From Mucilaginibacter corticis (GTDB lineage Bacteria > Bacteroidota > Bacteroidia > Sphingobacteriales > Sphingobacteriaceae): DNA of 64,000 bases. The notes under the pieces were generated by a model. That model did not search any database. It saw only the letters and a program-made list of their open reading frames with translations, and was not told the origin of the DNA. Below are positions 30,481 to 38,818 of this stretch, piece by piece. The position numbers and the translations under genes are program-made. The number at the start of each line of letters is the position of its first letter. Positions within the stretch are counted from its first letter, which is position 1. Location: assembly GCF_007558865.1 (NCBI RefSeq), contig NZ_VLPK01000004.1, positions 124,001 to 188,000 of the forward strand, given 5' to 3'.

Positions 30481-31785
30481 TTGACAAAAAAGACTGCTTG
30501 TATTCCAAAACTCATCCTGATCATCGGGCTTGCTGTCCTGTTATCAGCCGAGGGCTTTTTTGCCTGGCGGTTATACACCCTGTCGGGCCAGCAGGAGCAG
30601 GTTAAGCAGGATTATACGGATATTAATAATATCACCCTCGGCCTCATGTCTGTTGATAACTGGAAGGACAAGGTGGCCAATATTGTAAGCCACCAGGTTA
30701 AACACTTTAAACTAACACCCAAGCAAAAGCACAGTTTACAGGTAGAGGTTGAACAGATCATCAACGCGCTGATAGATAAAGCCGAAGCATTGGTGAACAA
30801 GCCCCAAAAATCGCTTGGCGCTAAGATCAAGCAGCTGGCGGTTAAAACTTTTGTTAAAACGGACAAGATCAGGGCCCAGGTGCCAACGTTTGCGCGGGCC
30901 ATTATTGCCAAGGTGGACAACCCGAAACAAAAGAACCAACTGAGCACGCTGGCTATGACAAAGTTTAACGAAGCGCAACATACCGGCAGTCTGGATAGCA
31001 CCCATAAAGCCAATGAAACGCTTACCGAAAAGATGTACAGGCGGTACCACGTATCTTCACCAGACGAGCTGGATAAGCAACTCAGCGCCCGTTTGCAGAT
31101 CTATCGCACAGACACTTTTCTGTATTGCTTCGGTATGCTGATTTGTATCCTTATCGTATTGGCCTGTTGGTGGTTTTTACGAAGCCGGGTAGACTTGCAC
31201 GCCACGCTGTTTATCATGTCGCTGTTATTTGCCTTTATACTTTTATCGGTAGGCCTTACCGCCTCAATGATAGAGGTGGACGCGCGCATCAAATCGCTTG
31301 ATTTTGTGTTGCTGGGTGAACATGTGCATTTTCAGAACCAGGTATTGTTTTACGAAAGCAAAAGTATATTAGGGGTAGTCGAAGTATTATTTAAACAGCC
31401 TGCGGCAGATTCGCTCGCTGTGGGTTTCCTGATCTTATGTTTCAGCATATTGTTCCCGGTAACCAAACTTACCTCTACGGGGATCCACTTGCTTAGCAAA
31501 CGGAAACTGGCAGAAAACCGGATCATCAAATTCTTCGCTTTTCAATCGGGTAAATGGAGCATGGCGGATGTAATCGTGATCGCTATTTTAATGACCTACA
31601 TCGGCCTGAACGGTTTGCTGGACAGCCAGCTTGCCGCTTTAAATATTAAAACAGATGATCTGACTATTTTAACAACTAATAACACGGCGTTACAACCCGG
31701 CTATATCATTTTTATCAGTTTTGTACTATATGGGCTGATCTTGTCGACCATACTAAAAGCAATAACCCCTTATGATGCGCACTAA
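30481..31785 (+). CDS. PqiA/LetA-like membrane protein, first of a tandem pair
   Basis: A 434-residue protein with a TTG start (no ATG before residue 56). One N-terminal membrane helix is followed by about 190 residues of charged, helix-rich periplasmic sequence, then five membrane segments. The C-terminal part has FPVTKLTSTGIHLL and SGKWSMADVIVIAILMTYIGL, resembling the PqiA motif k-W-S-M-x-D-V. PqiA/LetA proteins work with MCE-domain lipid carriers at the envelope in Proteobacteria; no MCE gene is in the window. The first 14 bases of the following paralogue overlap its end, so the pair is co-translated. The function in Bacteroidota is unknown. Confidence 0.72.
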   Translation: MTKKTACIPKLILIIGLAVLLSAEGFFAWRLYTLSGQQEQVKQDYTDINNITLGLMSVDNWKDKVANIVSHQVKHFKLTPKQKHSLQVEVEQIINALIDKAEALVNKPQKSLGAKIKQLAVKTFVKTDKIRAQVPTFARAIIAKVDNPKQKNQLSTLAMTKFNEAQHTGSLDSTHKANETLTEKMYRRYHVSSPDELDKQLSARLQIYRTDTFLYCFGMLICILIVLACWWFLRSRVDLHATLFIMSLLFAFILLSVGLTASMIEVDARIKSLDFVLLGEHVHFQNQVLFYESKSILGVVEVLFKQPAADSLAVGFLILCFSILFPVTKLTSTGIHLLSKRKLAENRIIKFFAFQSGKWSMADVIVIAILMTYIGLNGLLDSQLAALNIKTDDLTILTTNNTALQPGYIIFISFVLYGLILSTILKAITPYDAH

Positions 31786-33064
31786 AATAGCTAACATATT
31801 GCTGGTTACGTGCCTGTGCATATTGCTGGCAGGCGCAGCTTGGTTTGGTTATAAAACCCATGCATCGGCCAAAGCGCAGCAAGAGTTGAAGCAGGATTAC
31901 AGCTTGTCAAACAGCGTTACCTTTGGGCTTTTTTCTGTGGATCAGTGGCGCGAGCGCTTATCTGAAGTGATAGACCACCAGATAGATGGCTACAGTATTA
32001 CCCCCGAACAACAAAAGGCAATACAACTGGCGGTCGAAAAGCAATTGCATTCGCTGATTGCTAAAACCGTAGCCGAAATTGATAAACCTCAAAAGTCTAT
32101 CGGTGGCAAACTCAAAAAGATGGCATTCCACGCGCTTGTTGATTCTAACGCTTTGCAGGAACAGGTAAGGCCGTTCGCTAAAACCATTGTGCATAAAATA
32201 AGCAGCCCCGCCAGCCAGGAACGGTTAAAAGGTATTGCATCCAGCAAGATCAAACAATTAGAAAACCAGACCTACGATAACACCTACGAGGCAAGCCTGA
32301 AAGTGACCAAATTTATCAGTCAAAAATATCACATTGCTGATCCCGCCGCTTTTGATAAAGTGGTTAATGATCGCCTTGCCATCATCTGGATGCAGACCAT
32401 TAAAAATGCGCTGTATATGCTGGGCTGTGTACTGGCCGCCCTTATATTATGGTGGTTTACGCGGCATAATGTGCGTATGCAGGCCGTACTATTCGCCATG
32501 GCGTTGTTATTTGCCGGCGTATTACTAGTTGTTGGCCTTACTACCCCGATCATAGAAGTCGACGCGCGGATCCAGTCGCTAAAGTTTGTTCTCTTAGGCG
32601 AAAATGTAGCTTTTCAAAATCAAGTGCTTTTTTTTCAAAGTAAAAGTATCTGGGGGATCATCACCGCTCTGCTTGATCAGCAAAAGCCGGATGCCATTAC
32701 TGTGGGGATATTGATCCTGCTGTTTATTGCGGTTTTGCCATTCGTCAGGTTGATAGCTAAAGGCATACATATTTTTATCAGCGATAACAAAGTAGTGAAC
32801 TACCTGACCTTTGAAGCCGGCAAGTGGGATATGGCCGATGTAATGATTGTAGGGGTATTAATGACCTATATCGGCTTAAACGGCATTTTAAAAAGCCAGC
32901 TGACAAACCTTAACATACACAGCGGCACCCTGACCACAAACACGGTAAATTATACATCGCTGCAACCCGGATACTTTGTGTTTGTCGCTTATGTGGTATT
33001 TGAAACACTGCTGTCTTATATTTTGATACGTACAAATCCTGATAAGGTTAAAAAACGCAGATAA
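31772..33064 (+). CDS. PqiA/LetA-like membrane protein, second of a tandem pair
   Basis: A 430-residue paralogue of the previous gene, overlapping it by 14 bases. The same plan is seen: N-terminal membrane helix, a long helical periplasmic region (VEKQLHSLIAKTVAEIDKPQ, where the first gene has VEQIINALIDKAEALVNKPQ), then five membrane segments with EAGKWDMADVMIVGVLMTYI. The shared phrases VDARIxSLxFVLLGExVxF and QNQVLFxxSKSI show clear duplication followed by divergence. The pair may form a hetero-oligomer. It is likely translated by coupling from the first gene. The next gene, a DUF6265 protein, starts about 90 bases downstream. Confidence 0.72.
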   Translation: MMRTKIANILLVTCLCILLAGAAWFGYKTHASAKAQQELKQDYSLSNSVTFGLFSVDQWRERLSEVIDHQIDGYSITPEQQKAIQLAVEKQLHSLIAKTVAEIDKPQKSIGGKLKKMAFHALVDSNALQEQVRPFAKTIVHKISSPASQERLKGIASSKIKQLENQTYDNTYEASLKVTKFISQKYHIADPAAFDKVVNDRLAIIWMQTIKNALYMLGCVLAALILWWFTRHNVRMQAVLFAMALLFAGVLLVVGLTTPIIEVDARIQSLKFVLLGENVAFQNQVLFFQSKSIWGIITALLDQQKPDAITVGILILLFIAVLPFVRLIAKGIHIFISDNKVVNYLTFEAGKWDMADVMIVGVLMTYIGLNGILKSQLTNLNIHSGTLTTNTVNYTSLQPGYFVFVAYVVFETLLSYILIRTNPDKVKKRR

Positions 33065-33152
33065 AATTTAGAGTCCTGTATCTGATGCAATTGCATAAGC
33101 ATGCTGCAATTATTAAAAATATGTATCTTTAAGTTCCAATTATAACCAAGAC

Positions 33153-33656
33153 ATGAAACCTGTTTACTTCATATTACTGTTTTTTAGCAGTTTGCTGCCT
33201 GTTGCTGTTTTAGCCCAGGACGCACCCAAAGGCGGTTCATTTGCTGATATCAAATTTATTGAAGGCCACTGGAAAGCCACAACAGCCGAAGGCCGCGCTA
33301 TCGAAGCCGTTTGGTTAGGTGCCGACGGCGACAACATGCTGGGCTTTATGCGTATGATGAACGGTGCCAAAGCCGATCTGTATGAAATGTTAGCTTACGA
33401 GCAATCAGACCAGGGTTTGGTATCATTGGTAAAACATTTTAGGCCCGGCATGTTAGGGCAGGAAGAAAAAGACAGCCCTAACCGTTACGTGTTTGTTGAG
33501 GCCAGCAAAGACCGCGCGATATTTCAAAACCCGGGCGGCGATCTGCGGATCCTCTATGAAAAACGTTCATCTAACCAGTTTGCTATAGCCCGTGGGGGCC
33601 AGGAAAACGGGCAATGGGTTTTTAAGGATCTGTTTGTGTTTAACAGGGTGAAATAA
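33153..33656 (+). CDS. Secreted DUF6265 protein
   Basis: A 167-residue protein with a signal peptide (MKPVYFILLFFSSLLPVAVL, cut after A-Q). The mature sequence (IKFIEGHWKATTAEGRAIEA, NMLGFMRMMNGAK, SLVKHFRPGMLGQEEKD) fits the DUF6265 family, small secreted beta-barrel-like proteins of unknown role. The central 'W-K-A' and 'A-I-E-A-V-W' positions match the family pattern. It may bind a small hydrophobic ligand, but that is a guess from the barrel-like look. Confidence 0.75.
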   Translation: MKPVYFILLFFSSLLPVAVLAQDAPKGGSFADIKFIEGHWKATTAEGRAIEAVWLGADGDNMLGFMRMMNGAKADLYEMLAYEQSDQGLVSLVKHFRPGMLGQEEKDSPNRYVFVEASKDRAIFQNPGGDLRILYEKRSSNQFAIARGGQENGQWVFKDLFVFNRVK

Positions 33657-33698
33657 TATCCCAATTTCTAGATTCTATTCAATAATTTCTTTCGTTTA

Positions 33699-33729
33699 AT
33701 TGCTTTAATCGTTTAAAGTAATAACTTTG
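33699..33729 (+). promoter_or_regulatory. Promoter and operator of the LacI-type regulator gene
   Basis: ATTG (33699-33702) and TAACTTTG (33722-33729) are 19 bases apart, a near-consensus -33/-7 pair. Between them lies CTTTAATCGTTTAAAG (33703-33718), a palindrome with one mismatch pair and a central CG, typical for LacI-family repressors. A repressor bound there would block its own promoter. Confidence 0.6.
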
Positions 33730-33751
33730 GCTTAACCAATTATAAATTTTA

Positions 33752-34765
33752 ATGAAAAAAGTAGGCCTCAAAGATATTGCTGAGCACGTAGGTGTGTCAA
33801 TTGCTTTGGTGTCCTACGTGCTTAACGGGCAGGCCGAAATTAAACAGGTAAGTAAAGAGAATGCCGAAAAGATCAAAAAAGCGGCCGAACTGCTTAACTA
33901 TCGCCCTAACCAGATCGCCAAAAGCCTTAAAATGCATAAAACCCATACCATCGGGTTGGTAGTGGCCGACATTAATTACCGTTACAGTACGGGTATAACA
34001 CGTGCCATTGAGGCCGAGGCAAAAAAGAAAAATTATACAGTGCTCTTCGGCAGTTCTAACGAAAATGAGGAGACCTTTGCCGAACTGGTAGATGCACTGA
34101 TAAACCGGCAGGTTGACGGGCTGATACTGGTGCCGGTTGAAAATTCGCAAGATCAGATCAGGATGCTGCAAAAAGCAGAGATCCCGTTTGTACTAATAGA
34201 CAGAAATTTCCCGGAGATCAAAACCAACCACATCGCCCTTGATAATTATAAAGCGGCATATACGGCTACCGAATATTTAATTAAGCAGGGGCACAAGCGG
34301 ATTGCATTTGTAAATTATAAAACCACGCTTTTCCATTTACAGGAACGTAACAGGGGATACCTGGATGCTTTAAAAAATAACCGAATTGAGTTTAACGCGG
34401 CCTGGTTAAAAGAGGTCAACAGCAGTAACCGCACTGCTGACATACAGCGGTCAATAGATGAAATACTCGGCCTTGATGATCCTTGCGATGCGGTGTTTTT
34501 TGCTACAGATACCTTGTCGATAAACGGGTTGAAATATTTAAATCAGCTTAAAACTAACATACCGGGCCAGATTTCTGTGTTGAGCTTTGACGAGTCGGAA
34601 GCGTTCGAGCTTTTTTATTGCCCGGTAACGCATTTACGGCAACCGGTTGAAGCAATGGGAAAGGCGGCTGTAGATACCTTGCTTGAGCTGATAAACCATA
34701 ATAAAATAAGCAAGCAGATCAGTTTAATGTCAGACCTGGTCACGGGCAGATCGTGCAGGGAGTAA
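33752..34765 (+). CDS. LacI-family transcriptional regulator
   Basis: A 337-residue repressor. The N-terminal helix-turn-helix is GLKDIAEHVGVSIALVSYVL, and the hinge NYRPNQIAKSLKMHKTHTIG leads to a periplasmic-binding-protein-like sugar domain (VDGLILVPVENSQ, IPFVLIDRNFPEIKTNHI, NGLKYLNQLKTNIPGQISVL, then SFDESEAFELF). The C-terminus ends DLVTGRSCRE, the tail seen in Bacteroidota LacI regulators. It heads a set of sugar-use genes on the same strand. Palindromes with a central CG lie before this gene (33703-33718) and before the porter gene (34784-34795), so it probably controls both and itself. The inducer is not known. Confidence 0.93.
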   Translation: MKKVGLKDIAEHVGVSIALVSYVLNGQAEIKQVSKENAEKIKKAAELLNYRPNQIAKSLKMHKTHTIGLVVADINYRYSTGITRAIEAEAKKKNYTVLFGSSNENEETFAELVDALINRQVDGLILVPVENSQDQIRMLQKAEIPFVLIDRNFPEIKTNHIALDNYKAAYTATEYLIKQGHKRIAFVNYKTTLFHLQERNRGYLDALKNNRIEFNAAWLKEVNSSNRTADIQRSIDEILGLDDPCDAVFFATDTLSINGLKYLNQLKTNIPGQISVLSFDESEAFELFYCPVTHLRQPVEAMGKAAVDTLLELINHNKISKQISLMSDLVTGRSCRE

Positions 34766-34783
34766 GTTTTTTTAGTCGAAATT

Positions 34784-34795
34784 TTAAACGTTTAA
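34784..34795 (+). promoter_or_regulatory. LacI-type operator before the sugar porter gene
   Basis: TTAAACGTTTAA is a perfect 12-base palindrome with central CG, similar to the palindrome in the lacI promoter (CTTTAATCGTTTAAAG). It sits about 55 bases before the porter ATG. TTTTG at 34798-34802 may be part of the -33 element just downstream. Confidence 0.65.
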
Positions 34796-34849
34796 TGTTT
34801 TGCATATAGTTAAATATAAACCAGTTATATATACTTAAAAAAAAGGATA

Positions 34850-36232
34850 ATGAAACCAACAAAAACAAGATCAAATGTCTTACTCATTTCTATTATAGCC
34901 GCTACGGGCGGGCTATTGTTTGGGTTTGACACCGGTGTAATATCCGGCGCGCTGCCGTTTATGAAAGAGTATTGGAAACTAACCGATGCCAGTTTGGAAT
35001 GGGTTACCACAACGGTACTGATAGGCGCGGTATTGGGTGCCATCAGCAGTGGCAAATTGTCAGATTACCTTGGCCGTAAAAAAATGATCATTATTAACGC
35101 GCTGATCTTTGCAGTGGGTGCAGTGGGCTGTACCTATGCAGGCAGCATTGTGTTCTTAATGATGATGCGGGTTATTATCGGTATTGCTATAGGAATAACA
35201 TCATACGTAGTGCCCATGTACATTGCCGAGATAGCGCCAACCCGCCGCAGGGGCGCCATGGTTACGCTTAACCAGTTAATGATTACCATTGGTATCCTGG
35301 TATCGTACATTACAGATTATGCGTTGGGTAATGATGCCAATTTAGAATCATGGCGGTGGATGTTTTTTGTAGGGTTGTTTCCTGCACTGATCTTGCTGAT
35401 AGGTATGTTCTTTTTACCCGAAACACCGCGCTGGCTCATCAGCAAAAACCGATGGGCAGAGGGCGAAGCGGTGTTGAATAAGGTAGAAGACCCCGATCTG
35501 ATTCAGCAAACCCTTGCCGACCTGAAACGGGATATCGAACTAACCGCGCAAAACAATACCAACAGCGGCGAGATCTTAAAGCCATGGCTGCGCCCGGCGC
35601 TTATTATTACCGTAGGCATCTTTTTCTTTCAGCAGTTTTCGGGGGTGAATACCATCATTTATTATTCGCCCATTATTTTTAAAATGGCTGGGATAGTAAG
35701 TAATACCGAGTCTATCATACCGGCCATCATCATCGGTACGGCAAACGTGCTGGCCTGTTTTGTATCGGTTGTTTTATTAGATAAAGTTGGCCGTCGTAAG
35801 TTGTATATGGTCGGCATCTGGGGCATGATCCCCTCGCTGGCCTTGTTGGGCACTTGCTTTCATTTTAAAGAAGCATTAGGTGCAAGCCTGCCCATATTCG
35901 CGGTATTAAGTATTGTTTGCTATATCATATTTATCGCCATCAGCCTTGCGCCTTTGGGTTGGCTGCTGATATCAGAAGTATTCCCGCTAAATGTACGTGG
36001 CGTAGGTATGAGTATCGGCTCACTGTCGCATTGGGGCTTTAACGCTATTGTGGCTTTTACCTTTTTTAAGCTGGTTAACTCGCTCGGTGTATCGGGCACG
36101 TTTTTCCTGTATTCGGGTATTTGTTTGATCGGTATGTTCTGGGGCAGGTATTATATCCCCGAAACCAAAGGCAAATCGCTTGAAGAAATAGAAGAACACT
36201 GGCGCAAAGGCGGCAGCCCGAGGGATTTGTAA
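34850..36232 (+). CDS. MFS sugar porter
   Basis: A 460-residue 12-helix transporter. Sugar porter signatures: GGLLFGFDTGVISGALP, the loop SDYLGRKKM, MYIAEIAPTRRRGAMVTLNQ (PESPR-like region followed by R-G-x-x-x), FLPETPRWLIS, QQFSGVNTIIYYSPIIFK, and the second R-D-like element DKVGRRKL, then YIPETKGKSLEEIE. These place it with the xylose/glucose/arabinose proton symporters of the sugar porter family. The sugar is not certain; neighbours suggest hexoses released by periplasmic GH32/GH172 enzymes. The operator in front points to LacI control. Confidence 0.93.
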   Translation: MKPTKTRSNVLLISIIAATGGLLFGFDTGVISGALPFMKEYWKLTDASLEWVTTTVLIGAVLGAISSGKLSDYLGRKKMIIINALIFAVGAVGCTYAGSIVFLMMMRVIIGIAIGITSYVVPMYIAEIAPTRRRGAMVTLNQLMITIGILVSYITDYALGNDANLESWRWMFFVGLFPALILLIGMFFLPETPRWLISKNRWAEGEAVLNKVEDPDLIQQTLADLKRDIELTAQNNTNSGEILKPWLRPALIITVGIFFFQQFSGVNTIIYYSPIIFKMAGIVSNTESIIPAIIIGTANVLACFVSVVLLDKVGRRKLYMVGIWGMIPSLALLGTCFHFKEALGASLPIFAVLSIVCYIIFIAISLAPLGWLLISEVFPLNVRGVGMSIGSLSHWGFNAIVAFTFFKLVNSLGVSGTFFLYSGICLIGMFWGRYYIPETKGKSLEEIEEHWRKGGSPRDL

Positions 36233-36241
36233 TCGGTTTAG

Positions 36242-36331
36242 CTCCCCTCTTGAGAGGGGCAGGGGTGTGTTAAACGCGCGAACACACCCCTGCAACCGCA
36301 CTGTCTTACGCGCCCCCTCTCAAGAGGGGAG
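36242..36331. repeat. Nested inverted repeat between porter and GH32 genes
   Basis: Outer arms CTCCCCTCTTGAGAGGGG (36242-36259) and its exact complement (36314-36331); inner arms CAGGGGTGTGTT (36260-36271) and AACACACCCCTG (36281-36292), also exact. The outer arm is itself almost palindromic. It resembles a dispersed repeat family of Bacteroidota genomes; a shorter relative is near 61515. Confidence 0.8.
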
Positions 36332-36360
36332 TTTTATTGTCAATTTTTAAAATCACACAC

Positions 36361-37839
36361 ATGAAAAAATATATCATACTATTAACACTCGCTTTAGGCA
36401 CACTTAGCCTGAGCGCGCAAAAGCTGGGCGTAAAGTACGACCCAACTATCCAAAGCACTAAAAACCTGCAATACTGGCGGCCAAAAGGCAACTTATTTGT
36501 GGGCGATTGTATGCCTTTTTACAAAGACGGCGTATTCTCTATGTATTGGCTGCTTGACTCGGCGCACCATGCCAGTTTGGGCGGGCTTGGCGGGCACCAA
36601 TGGGCGCTTAGCACTACTACCGATCTTAAAACCTGGAAACAGGAACCCATAGTTTTACGTATTGACGAGTCATGGGAAAAGTCTATCTGTACAGGTTCTG
36701 TGGTTTATTATAAAAATAAATATTACGCATTTTACGCCACAAGGCTTGTAAACGACGGCAAGGTGAATGAACAGTTAAGTTATGCTATCAGTAAAGACGG
36801 TATCCACTTTGATAAACAAAAACCTAATCCGTTTTATACATCGGCACCGGGTTACAGCAAGCGCGATTTTAGGGACCCCAAAGTTTTTGTTGACGAAAAA
36901 ACCGGCGAGTTTCACCTGTTTGTGGCAAGCTGGAAAGAGAACACACCACTACGCCATGAGGGGGGCAGCCTGGTACACATGGTATCTAAAGATCTGAAAA
37001 ACTGGACCGTGTTAGACCCTGTTTTGACCGGGCAAGGATCAGTACCCGAGTGCCCTGATTATTTCCTGTGGAATGGCTGGTATTATTTAATTTATGGCGA
37101 TGGCGGCGATACTTATTATGTAATGTCGCGCAACCCGTACGGCCCGTGGCAGGAACCAAGATACCAGGCATTGAACGAGTCGTGGGTTAATGTGGCTAAA
37201 ACCGCAGCATTTAAGAACGGTCGCCGCATAGTAGGTGCCTGGATCCCGAGCCGCGACCAGAATAAAGATAATAATGGCGAGCGTTTCGGCGGCAACATGA
37301 TCTACCGCGAATTGAAACAAGAAGCAGACGGCACACTATCTACCAGTTTCCCGGCAGAGATGATCCCTGCAACTGACGCACCTTTAAGTTTAAATATCAA
37401 AACAGATATGGATGCCAAAACAGATGGCGCGGACGGCTTATCTATCAGCACTACCAGTGGCATGGGTTCTGCGCATTTAGAGGATCTACCGCTTAATTGC
37501 CGTATTACCATGGAGATCGATCCAACAACTCCAATTGCCGAATATGGCTTTTATTTAAGAGCGGATAATCAGGCCGACAACGGCTATCGTGTAGATTTTC
37601 TGGCTGGCGATAAAGATGTTTGGCTGGGCAACACCATGATCCGTGTGGTTGATGGTTTGGATAAACCCATGAAGCTGGATATTATTATGAAGGATGATAT
37701 CATCGATATGTCCATTAATGGCAAACGCACCGTTGTGAACCGTTGCCCTGAGCAAAAAGGTAAGCAGCTTTATTTCTTTGCCAAACATGGTAATGTTAAA
37801 TTTAAGTCGATAAAAATTAGCCCGCTTAAAGAAGATTGA
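36361..37839 (+). CDS. GH32-like secreted glycoside hydrolase
   Basis: A 492-residue protein with a signal peptide (MKKYIILLTLALGTLSLSAQ). The five-bladed propeller has FVGDCMPFYKDGVFSMYWL, GGHQWALSTTTDLKTW, SKRDFRDPKVFVDEKTGEFH (the GH32 R-D-P) and SVPECPDYFLWNGWYYLIYG (the E-C acid/base). The catalytic nucleophile region is GDCMPF, not the classic W-x-N-D-P-N-G, a variant found in some Bacteroidota GH32 proteins. A C-terminal beta domain of about 130 residues follows. GH32 enzymes cleave beta-fructosides such as sucrose, inulin and levan. An upstream in-frame TTG at 36337 is not used, because the signal peptide starts at 36361. It stops one base before the ROK kinase ATG. Confidence 0.85.
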   Translation: MKKYIILLTLALGTLSLSAQKLGVKYDPTIQSTKNLQYWRPKGNLFVGDCMPFYKDGVFSMYWLLDSAHHASLGGLGGHQWALSTTTDLKTWKQEPIVLRIDESWEKSICTGSVVYYKNKYYAFYATRLVNDGKVNEQLSYAISKDGIHFDKQKPNPFYTSAPGYSKRDFRDPKVFVDEKTGEFHLFVASWKENTPLRHEGGSLVHMVSKDLKNWTVLDPVLTGQGSVPECPDYFLWNGWYYLIYGDGGDTYYVMSRNPYGPWQEPRYQALNESWVNVAKTAAFKNGRRIVGAWIPSRDQNKDNNGERFGGNMIYRELKQEADGTLSTSFPAEMIPATDAPLSLNIKTDMDAKTDGADGLSISTTSGMGSAHLEDLPLNCRITMEIDPTTPIAEYGFYLRADNQADNGYRVDFLAGDKDVWLGNTMIRVVDGLDKPMKLDIIMKDDIIDMSINGKRTVVNRCPEQKGKQLYFFAKHGNVKFKSIKISPLKED

Positions 37840-37840
37840 T

Positions 37841-38809
37841 ATGTTATTAGGTTTTGATATTGGCGGTACCAAATGTGCCGTAGTCTTGGGTAAGTTGACC
37901 GGCGATGATCCTATTGAGATAGTGGACAAGGTGGCTATGCCAACTGTGCAACCACCGCTTGGCATGATCAATATCTTATTCATAGCCGCCGAACGCTTGC
38001 TGGCCAAGCATAACATCGCCAATGCACAGCTTGACGGCATCGGCATTAGTTGCGGCGGTCCGTTAAGCAGCAAAAAGGGTTTAATATTGTCCCCGCCCAA
38101 TTTACCGGGCTGGGATAATATCCCTATGGTTGAGCTAACCGAAAAACGATTCGGCAAGAAAACGCTGTTGCAGAATGATGCCAACGCCTGTGCCGTTGCC
38201 GAGTGGAAATATGGCGCAGGTAAAGGTTATGAAAATGTGATCTTTTTAACCTTTGGTACCGGTATGGGCGCGGGGCTGATATTAAACGGCCGGCTATACT
38301 CGGGTACGTCTGATTTTGCCGGCGAGGTAGGGCATTTGCGCTTGTCAGATATGGGGCCGGTTGGTTTTGGTAAATCAGGCTCGTTTGAAGGTTGGTGCAG
38401 CGGCGGCGGCATAGCGCAACTGGCACAGATAAAAGTTAGAGAGCGGTTGCAGGTGGGCGAGAAGGTTTCTTTTTGCGAGAGTTTGGATGATCTGCCTAAA
38501 CTTACCGCGCGCATAGTAGCAGAAGCCGCACACAACGGCGACGAACTGGCTATTGATATTTATAATACCTGTGCCGAATATCTTGGCCGGGGATTGTCTT
38601 TACTGATAGATATTTTAAACCCCGAGGTCATCATCATGGGCAGCATCTACGGCAGGGCAAAATCGCTACTGGATACCCGCATGATGCAGGTAATTGAACG
38701 CGAGGCCTACATTGGTTCACATAGCGTATGTAAGATAGTACCCGCGGGGCTGGGCGAAAGTATCGGCGATATGGCAGCGCTTAGCCTGGCTGTATTAAGC
38801 AACGATTAA
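37841..38809 (+). CDS. ROK-family sugar kinase-like protein
   Basis: A 322-residue protein. The ATP motif is MLLGFDIGGTKCAVVLGK; the sugar-binding parts are IGISCGGPLSSKKG, LLQNDANACAVAEWKYGAGK and GTGMGAGLILNGRLYSG, with EVGHLRLSDMGPVGFGKSG. The catalytic Asp is in NDANA. The usual zinc-binding C-x-C-G-x-x-G-C motif is absent: the region reads GFGKSGSFEGWCSGG, with all three motif cysteines replaced. It probably phosphorylates glucose, fructose or a related hexose in the cytoplasm. It lies between GH32 and GH172 genes with one- and nine-base spacers, so it is in their operon. Confidence 0.85.
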   Translation: MLLGFDIGGTKCAVVLGKLTGDDPIEIVDKVAMPTVQPPLGMINILFIAAERLLAKHNIANAQLDGIGISCGGPLSSKKGLILSPPNLPGWDNIPMVELTEKRFGKKTLLQNDANACAVAEWKYGAGKGYENVIFLTFGTGMGAGLILNGRLYSGTSDFAGEVGHLRLSDMGPVGFGKSGSFEGWCSGGGIAQLAQIKVRERLQVGEKVSFCESLDDLPKLTARIVAEAAHNGDELAIDIYNTCAEYLGRGLSLLIDILNPEVIIMGSIYGRAKSLLDTRMMQVIEREAYIGSHSVCKIVPAGLGESIGDMAALSLAVLSND

Positions 38810-38818
38810 ATAGCTAAC

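Noticed and set aside
36242..36331. Insertion sequence ends at the nested inverted repeat
   Set aside because: No transposase gene or target duplication seen; the whole unit is 90 bases.
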